64,000 nt of DNA from Methanoculleus chikugoensis (GTDB lineage Archaea > Halobacteriota > Methanomicrobia > Methanomicrobiales > Methanoculleaceae), in assembly GCF_019669965.1 (NCBI RefSeq), contig NZ_AP019781.1:310001-374000 (forward strand), read 5' to 3'. The notes below the pieces were generated by a model, which saw nothing but the letters and a program-made list of their open reading frames with translations, did no database searches and was not told the origin of the DNA. Shown here piece after piece: positions 59,503 through 64,000 of the stretch. Position 1 is the stretch's first letter, and each line of letters begins with the position of its first letter. The position numbers were made by a program, and so were the translations under genes.

Positions 59503-59518
59503 AGGTTCTATATATATC
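59503..59518 (-). promoter_or_regulatory. TATA box of the thermosome gene
   Basis: TATATATATCG-type sequence about 40-50 bases before the thermosome start on the minus strand. Strong match to the archaeal TATA consensus. Confidence 0.6.
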
Positions 59519-59679
59519 GTTCGATGGGGGTCGCCCTTCCCCGGACGTCCGGGCCGAACGGCGGTGATGCATCATCCGTCAGCGCTGCTACGCGCCGGGA
59601 TCCCCCGGAGAGGGTGCAATCCGTTTCACCGCTCTCGCCGGAGCGCGATCCGGGCGTATCGAAAAAAATGGCGTGTCGT

Positions 59680-60294
59680 TCACCCGAGCCTCGATATCAC
59701 GAAGAGCGAGTGGACCGGGACCCCCTCGACCTCCCGGACGCCCCGCTTGTCGAAGAGCGACCAGACCGCCATCGGCGTGGCCCCGTGCTGCCGGAGGAAC
59801 GCAATCGTCTCGGAGAGCGTCGTCCCGGTCGTGACGACATCGTCGACGATGATGCACCGCTGTCCGGTGATCGCGGAGAAGGTGCCCGAGAGCGATCCGG
59901 TGGGGGTCTCGCTCCGGCTGTGCTTCGCCGGGAGGTAGACCGCGAGTTTCAGCCCCTCCTCTGCGGCGATGAGGGTGGCGAGCGGGGCACCCGACGGCGC
60001 GACGCCGACGACCGTGTCGGGAAGGTCGTCGACGGCACGTACGACGCTTCCTTCCGCCAGGTAGAGGAAGCGCTTGAGCATCATCATTGCCATGTCGTTT
60101 AAGAGGACGCCGTGGCTCCCTACCGCCGCCCAGTCGATGTGGACGTCTTTTGGCGCCTCCATACCCTTCTGCTGGGTGAGCAGCCAGGTGACCGTCTCCA
60201 TCGAGAGACCCAGCTCGTCGGAGATCTGGCCGGGGGTGTGCCCTTCTGCCTGGAGCGCTTTTGCCTTCGTGATCAGTTCTTCGAGCGCGGACAT
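59680..60294 (-). CDS. gfcR: GfcR-type transcription regulator (PRTase-like)
   Basis: A 204-residue protein with an N-terminal helix-turn-helix (residues 1-45, HTPGQISDELGLSMETVTWLL) and a phosphoribosyltransferase-like domain with the PRPP loop CIIVDDVVTTGTTLSETI. Homologous archaeal proteins (GfcR) regulate sugar or central carbon genes and sense phosphorylated sugar-type ligands or PRPP; no orotate PRTase activity is expected. It follows nob1 by 21 bases in the same operon, with prs at the head, which produces PRPP. Confidence 0.85.
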   Translation of the reverse strand: MSALEELITKAKALQAEGHTPGQISDELGLSMETVTWLLTQQKGMEAPKDVHIDWAAVGSHGVLLNDMAMMMLKRFLYLAEGSVVRAVDDLPDTVVGVAPSGAPLATLIAAEEGLKLAVYLPAKHSRSETPTGSLSGTFSAITGQRCIIVDDVVTTGTTLSETIAFLRQHGATPMAVWSLFDKRGVREVEGVPVHSLFVISRLG

Positions 60295-60315
60295 GAAGAA
60301 AAGATATCCGGGTGA

Positions 60316-60771
60316 TTATTTAAGTTTTCTTTTGATTGATGCGCCGCAGATCGGGCAGTCCCCCGGCTCCTTCCAGTACCGCCCGCACCCGCTGCACCGG
60401 TAGCGCCACCGGATCGGCCGGGCTGGCCGTTGCCTGATGCTCCGGGTCTCGATGCCGAGACGGTGGGCGACGTTCTGGACGGCGAAGTCGTCGGTGATGA
60501 GGACGGCCGAGAGTTCCAGCGCGAGCGCAAGGATATCCCGGTCGGTTCCGGAGAGCACCCCGGCATCTCCCGTCCGGAGCGCGGCCGCATCAACCCGCGA
60601 GAGGTCTTCCTCGCGCGGCTCCCGAACCCTGAGCCCCGCAGCCGAAAGAGCCTCGAATCGGCATTTCGCGTGGGTGTCGGTGAGTTCCGCGACGACCGAC
60701 GGCGTGGTCGCGATCGGGCCGTCGAGGGGGATCTCCGCAAAAAAGGCCGAGGCGTCGAGGACAAGCGTCAT
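60316..60771 (-). CDS. nob1: Endoribonuclease Nob1
   Basis: A 151-residue rRNA-processing enzyme. PIN domain residues 1-105 (VLDASAFFAEIP, ATTPSVVAELTD with catalytic acidic residues, GTDRDILALAL, LITDDFAVQN) are followed by a zinc ribbon (YRCSGCGRYWKEPGDCPICGA). It cuts the 3' end of 16S rRNA during small-subunit maturation. The ATG overlaps the rtcA stop (ATGA). A longer in-frame reading upstream lies inside rtcA and is rejected. Confidence 0.93.
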   Translation of the reverse strand: MTLVLDASAFFAEIPLDGPIATTPSVVAELTDTHAKCRFEALSAAGLRVREPREEDLSRVDAAALRTGDAGVLSGTDRDILALALELSAVLITDDFAVQNVAHRLGIETRSIRQRPARPIRWRYRCSGCGRYWKEPGDCPICGASIKRKLK

Positions 60772-61748
60772 GCGGAGAACCTCACGATGTCGTTCTTCTC
60801 GCACCGGATCGCGTACCCGAACTCGGAGAGGAGAGAGCCTGCGGTCTTTGCGTGCATCGAGAGGGTATGGGTGCTGTACTCGCCCCCGTAGAGGGCAAGG
60901 TAGACGAGGAGCTGGTCGGCGAGATGGACGTCGACCGTGCCGGGGCTGCGGCACTCGCCGGCGAGTTCCCGTGCCGCCGTCCGGCCCACCTCTTCGGCGG
61001 GAAGCCCCCGCCTCCCGAGCGCGACGGCTCCCTTCGCACCGCTCCATGCCGTGACCGAACTCCCGACGCTCGCCCCGCCCCCGCGGGGGTCGAGGACGGC
61101 GGTGCAGGGAAGATCGAGTTCCCGGTTCAGGAGATCGCGTGCGGCCGTTGCCTGGCGCTCCACGACGTGCGCGGGGAGGCCGGCCGAAGAGGATACGATC
61201 CCGCAGCCCTCCCCCTCCGGGATCGCGATTGGGGCCGGGCGGGACGGCTCCACCCTGACGCGCACCCGTCCCCCTCCCCGGGGATAATACCCCCTATCGA
61301 GCACCGTAATCTCGATCGAGGCCCCGGCGCGGCGGAGCACCGGCGCGAAGACATGCTCCAGGTAGTCGATGGTCGGGCTCCACGGCACCTCGGTCCCGCC
61401 CGAGACGGTGATGCTCCCGCCGGCGGCGAGGGCGACCGGGAGCCACGCCTGGACGATGAGGGGTATGCTCCCGGCGGTGCCGGGGTCGATCGCGAGGTCC
61501 GCCTGCCGGATTCGGCCGGGGGTAAACGAGATCTCCCGGCTTCCCGGTGTGAGGCCGGTGCATTCCGCGTCGGAGGCCCCGGCGACCGCCCGGACTGCAG
61601 CGATGTGCTGGGGAGCGAGCCCGGGGTTCTTCCGGTTCTGCCGGATCCTCGTTACGGTGACCGGTTCGGCGGAGATCGCCGAGAGGGCGACCGCCAGACG
61701 GAGGATCTGCCCGCCCCCCTCGAGGTGTGATCCGTCAACGGTGAGCAT
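60768..61748 (-). CDS. rtcA: RNA 3'-terminal phosphate cyclase
   Basis: RtcA (326 residues) converts RNA 3'-phosphate to a 2',3'-cyclic phosphate with ATP. The N-terminal VDGSHLEGGGQILRLAVALSAIS and PRGGGRVRVRVEPSRPAPI are standard. The active-site His region lies near the end (HLADQLLVYLALYGG), preceded by TVDVHL. It overlaps prs by 14 bases at its start and nob1 at its end, giving one compact operon. Confidence 0.95.
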   Translation of the reverse strand: MLTVDGSHLEGGGQILRLAVALSAISAEPVTVTRIRQNRKNPGLAPQHIAAVRAVAGASDAECTGLTPGSREISFTPGRIRQADLAIDPGTAGSIPLIVQAWLPVALAAGGSITVSGGTEVPWSPTIDYLEHVFAPVLRRAGASIEITVLDRGYYPRGGGRVRVRVEPSRPAPIAIPEGEGCGIVSSSAGLPAHVVERQATAARDLLNRELDLPCTAVLDPRGGGASVGSSVTAWSGAKGAVALGRRGLPAEEVGRTAARELAGECRSPGTVDVHLADQLLVYLALYGGEYSTHTLSMHAKTAGSLLSEFGYAIRCEKNDIVRFSA

Positions 61749-62592
61749 CTTCTTTGATCGCGGTGACGATAGCGCTTGCAGCCGATATGAAACTTGAGGC
61801 GTTCTCGTAGGTGTCGCTGGAGACGACCGAAGAGACTCCCGCCGCCCGCAGGCGGGTGTAGGCGCCGCTCGTGAGCACCCCGTGGACGCAGGCGGCGTGG
61901 ATGGACGCGGCTCCCTGCTCCCGGAGCATGCAGGCGGCGGTCGCGAGGGTTCCGCCGGTGGATATGATATCGTCCACGATCACGGCGTCCCGGCCGGCCG
62001 CATCGATGGTCTTCGGGGCGATCCTGACCTCCTCGCCCGAGAGCCGGGTCTTCTCGAGGTGATCGCAATCCCACCCGCCGACCGCCGCGACGCCTGAAGC
62101 GAAGTCGATCGCGCCCTCGTCCGGGGCGAGGATCAGGGGATTTTTCAGGCGCAGGTCGCCGATGTAGCCGCCGACGGCCGGAGCGATGGTGACGTTCTTT
62201 GCCGGGACACCGAAGTGGCTCAGCACGCCCGGGTCGTGGATGTTGACGACGTAGACCCGCTCGATGCCGGTCGAGAGGGCCCGTGCGACGGCCCGGGCGC
62301 TGATCGGTTCGCCCGGGGAGAAACGTTTGTCCTGCCGGGAGTAGCCGAGATACGGGACCACCAGCGTGTTCTTCGAATGATCGGCGGCATCGATAGCAAG
62401 AAGAGTCTGCATGAACATATCGTTGTCCACGATGCTGCTGACGATCAGGGTTTCGTCGTCCAGTTCTCCGCACTTAAGATACAGTTCCCCGTCGGGAAAT
62501 CGGGTGAATTTCGTCTCGACCAGTGAGATTCCCAGTCTTTCGGCGACGCGGGCTGCGAGAACCTGGGACCGTTCCGTGCTGATTATTCTCAT
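61735..62592 (-). CDS. prs: Ribose-phosphate pyrophosphokinase
   Basis: Prs (285 residues) makes PRPP from ribose 5-phosphate and ATP. Signatures: FPDGELYLKC, VPYLGYSRQDKRFSPGEPISARA and the PRPP loop DAVIVDDIISTGGTL. It heads the operon prs-rtcA-nob1-gfcR. A ribosome binding site (AAGGTG) precedes ATG 62592, and a shared A+T-rich promoter separates it from lonB. Confidence 0.96.
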   Translation of the reverse strand: MRIISTERSQVLAARVAERLGISLVETKFTRFPDGELYLKCGELDDETLIVSSIVDNDMFMQTLLAIDAADHSKNTLVVPYLGYSRQDKRFSPGEPISARAVARALSTGIERVYVVNIHDPGVLSHFGVPAKNVTIAPAVGGYIGDLRLKNPLILAPDEGAIDFASGVAAVGGWDCDHLEKTRLSGEEVRIAPKTIDAAGRDAVIVDDIISTGGTLATAACMLREQGAASIHAACVHGVLTSGAYTRLRAAGVSSVVSSDTYENASSFISAASAIVTAIKEDAHR

Positions 62593-62621
62593 GAAACACC
62601 TTTGGTAGAAAGTATTTGAAC

Positions 62622-62645
62622 GAGGATGAATAAATTATATAAGTA
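62622..62645. promoter_or_regulatory. Shared divergent promoter of prs and lonB
   Basis: The A+T block AAATTATATAAG (about 62632-62643) lies about 32 bases from the lonB ATG and about 40 from the prs ATG, and is nearly symmetrical. It can serve TATA-binding protein in both directions. Confidence 0.5.
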
Positions 62646-62673
62646 CCAGTGCAGCAAAGAGGTAAACTCGACG

Positions 62674-64000
62674 ATGGATTCGACGCAAACACCAGAAATT
62701 CCCAACATTGAGCTCACGAACGACGAACTGGAGGAGACGGATGTCTTTTCCGGCCTTGAGCTGAGCGCATCGTCGGATATCGACGTACCCCCGAATCTCA
62801 TCGACCAGGTCATCGGCCAGGAGCATGCCGTCGAGGTGATCCGGAAGGCCGCCGTCCAGCGCAGGCACGTGATGATGATCGGCACCCCGGGGACCGGCAA
62901 ATCGATGCTGGCGAAGGCGATGGCCGAGCTCCTCCCGAAAGAGGAACTACAGGACATTCTGGTCTACCCGAACCCCGAGGATAACAATAACCCCATCATC
63001 AGGACCGTCCCCTCCGGCCGCGGCAAGCAGATCGTGAACGCCCACAAGGTGGAGGCGCGGAAGAAGATCCAGATGCGGAGCACCCTCATCATGCTCCTCA
63101 TCATCGGTATCATCGGCTACGCGATCATCACCTACCAGTGGCTCATGGGCATCATTGCCGCCGCATTCGTCTTCATGGCGCTGAAGTATTCGATGCCCCG
63201 CGAGGAGGCGATGGTCCCGAAGCTCCTGATATCCCACGACCCGAACACCACGGCGCCCTTCATCGACGCCACCGGTTCGCACGCGGGCGCCCTGCTCGGC
63301 GACGTCCGGCACGACCCCTTCCAGAGCGGCGGGCTTGAGACGCCGTCCCACGATCGCGTCGAGGGAGGTGCCATCCACCGGGCGCACGGCGGGGTGCTCT
63401 TCATCGACGAGATCAACACCCTCACCCCCCACTCCCAGCAGAACCTGCTGACCGCGCTCCAGGAGGGCACCTTCCCGATCACCGGCCAGAGCGAGCGCTC
63501 GAGCGGCGCGATGGTCCGGACGGAACCGGTTCCCTGCCGGTTCGTGATGATCGCGGCGGGCAACCTCGACGCCATCCAGGGGATGCACCCGGCGCTCCGG
63601 TCGCGTATCCGGGGCTACGGCTACGAGGTCTACATGCGCGAGACGATGGAGGACACCCCGGAGAACCGGAAGAAGTTCCTCCGGTTCATCGCGCAGGAGG
63701 TCAAGAACGACGGGAAGATCCCCCACTTCGACCGCGCGGCCATGCTGGAGGTGCTCCGCGAGGCCCGGCGCCGCTCGAACCGGAAGGGTCACCTGACCCT
63801 GAAACTTCGTGACATGGGCGGGCTGATCCGGGTGGCGGGCGACCTCGCCCGGCAGGAGGGTGCGGAGTTCACCACGGCAAAGCACGTCCTCGCCGCGAAA
63901 TCGGCGTCCCGCTCGATCGAGGACCAGATCTCCGACGAGTACATCCGGCGGAGCCGCGACTACGACATCACCGTCATCGAGGGCACCCGGGTGGGCCGGG
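62674..64000 (+). CDS. lonB: ATP-dependent membrane protease LonB, N-terminal part
   Basis: The first 442 codons of archaeal LonB, running off the window end. The AAA+ ATPase has the Walker A GTPGTGKSML near residue 75, then two adjacent TM segments (about residues 132-170: STLIMLLIIGIIGYAIITY and LMGIIAAAFVFMAL) inserted between Walker A and B, as is typical of archaeal LonB. Walker B VLFIDEINTL, and the arginine finger region HPALRSRIRGYGYEV follow. The Ser/Lys protease domain lies beyond the window. GAGGT and the TATA box lie upstream. Confidence 0.97.
   Translation, partial: MDSTQTPEIPNIELTNDELEETDVFSGLELSASSDIDVPPNLIDQVIGQEHAVEVIRKAAVQRRHVMMIGTPGTGKSMLAKAMAELLPKEELQDILVYPNPEDNNNPIIRTVPSGRGKQIVNAHKVEARKKIQMRSTLIMLLIIGIIGYAIITYQWLMGIIAAAFVFMALKYSMPREEAMVPKLLISHDPNTTAPFIDATGSHAGALLGDVRHDPFQSGGLETPSHDRVEGGAIHRAHGGVLFIDEINTLTPHSQQNLLTALQEGTFPITGQSERSSGAMVRTEPVPCRFVMIAAGNLDAIQGMHPALRSRIRGYGYEVYMRETMEDTPENRKKFLRFIAQEVKNDGKIPHFDRAAMLEVLREARRRSNRKGHLTLKLRDMGGLIRVAGDLARQEGAEFTTAKHVLAAKSASRSIEDQISDEYIRRSRDYDITVIEGTRVGR

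Noticed and set aside
60772-61047. Longer Nob1 with about 92 extra N-terminal residues
   Set aside because: Those residues are an out-of-frame reading of rtcA; the PIN domain begins at ATG 60771.

Overview
The window is about 60% G+C archaeal chromosome from a methanogen, most likely Methanoculleus or a close relative (Methanomicrobiales). The evidence is thiol:fumarate reductase genes tfrA and tfrB, a thermosome subunit, membrane-anchored LonB, Nob1, ribosomal protein L37e, an LSm protein, archaeal SepF, a GfcR-type regulator, an initiator tRNA with A1:U72 and a GGG/CCC anticodon stem, and TATA-box promoters. The genus is an inference from gene content; no database was consulted.

Layout: argJ end and argB (1-1048); a repeat-filled convergent spacer; chorismate mutase and a site-2 protease (1248-2216); a giant eight-PAS kinase (2231-6307); a redox island of iron-sulfur flavoproteins, peroxiredoxin, AhpD-like protein, desulforedoxin, zinc ribbon, CDF transporter, rubrerythrin and a glutaredoxin-thioredoxin reductase fusion (6510-12768); a toxin-antitoxin cluster with a frameshifted nucleotidyltransferase, an MntA/HepT pair and a RelE pair (12773-14648); archaeal lipid synthesis, tfrBA, lysC-purM, a DUF362 ferredoxin protein and another flavoprotein (15001-22920); a dense repeat zone (22921-23477); carbinolamine dehydratase, thioredoxin, tRNA-iMet, and purF-rpl37e-LSm (23478-26531); PUA protein, sepF-zpr1 and a small orphan (26640-28408); a second repeat zone; then a chemosensory operon (28627-37679).

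The second half holds a DUF4097 lipoprotein with an ABC exporter (37745-40429), several small secreted or membrane orphans, an arginine deiminase/carbamate kinase pair (41789-44206), an MFS exporter, a HerA-like ATPase, two tandem rubredoxins with duplicated leaders, a peptide deformylase homologue, a molybdate/tungstate ABC operon carrying two TrmO-like proteins (48797-53130), thiE-thiM, a PAS/GAF sensor without an ATPase domain, tRNA-Ser(CGA), a small beta-grasp protein, the thermosome, and the operon prs-rtcA-nob1-gfcR facing lonB across a shared promoter region.

Functional themes are oxygen and redox defence in an anaerobe, two-component and chemosensory signalling with unusual architectures, nucleotide supply linked to RNA processing, and metal or cofactor uptake. 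The most unusual sequence signal is an interspersed repeat family of paired small hairpins. Its stems differ between copies but keep their pairing, its linkers are conserved, and one copy lies in the 5' coding part of the CDF transporter gene.
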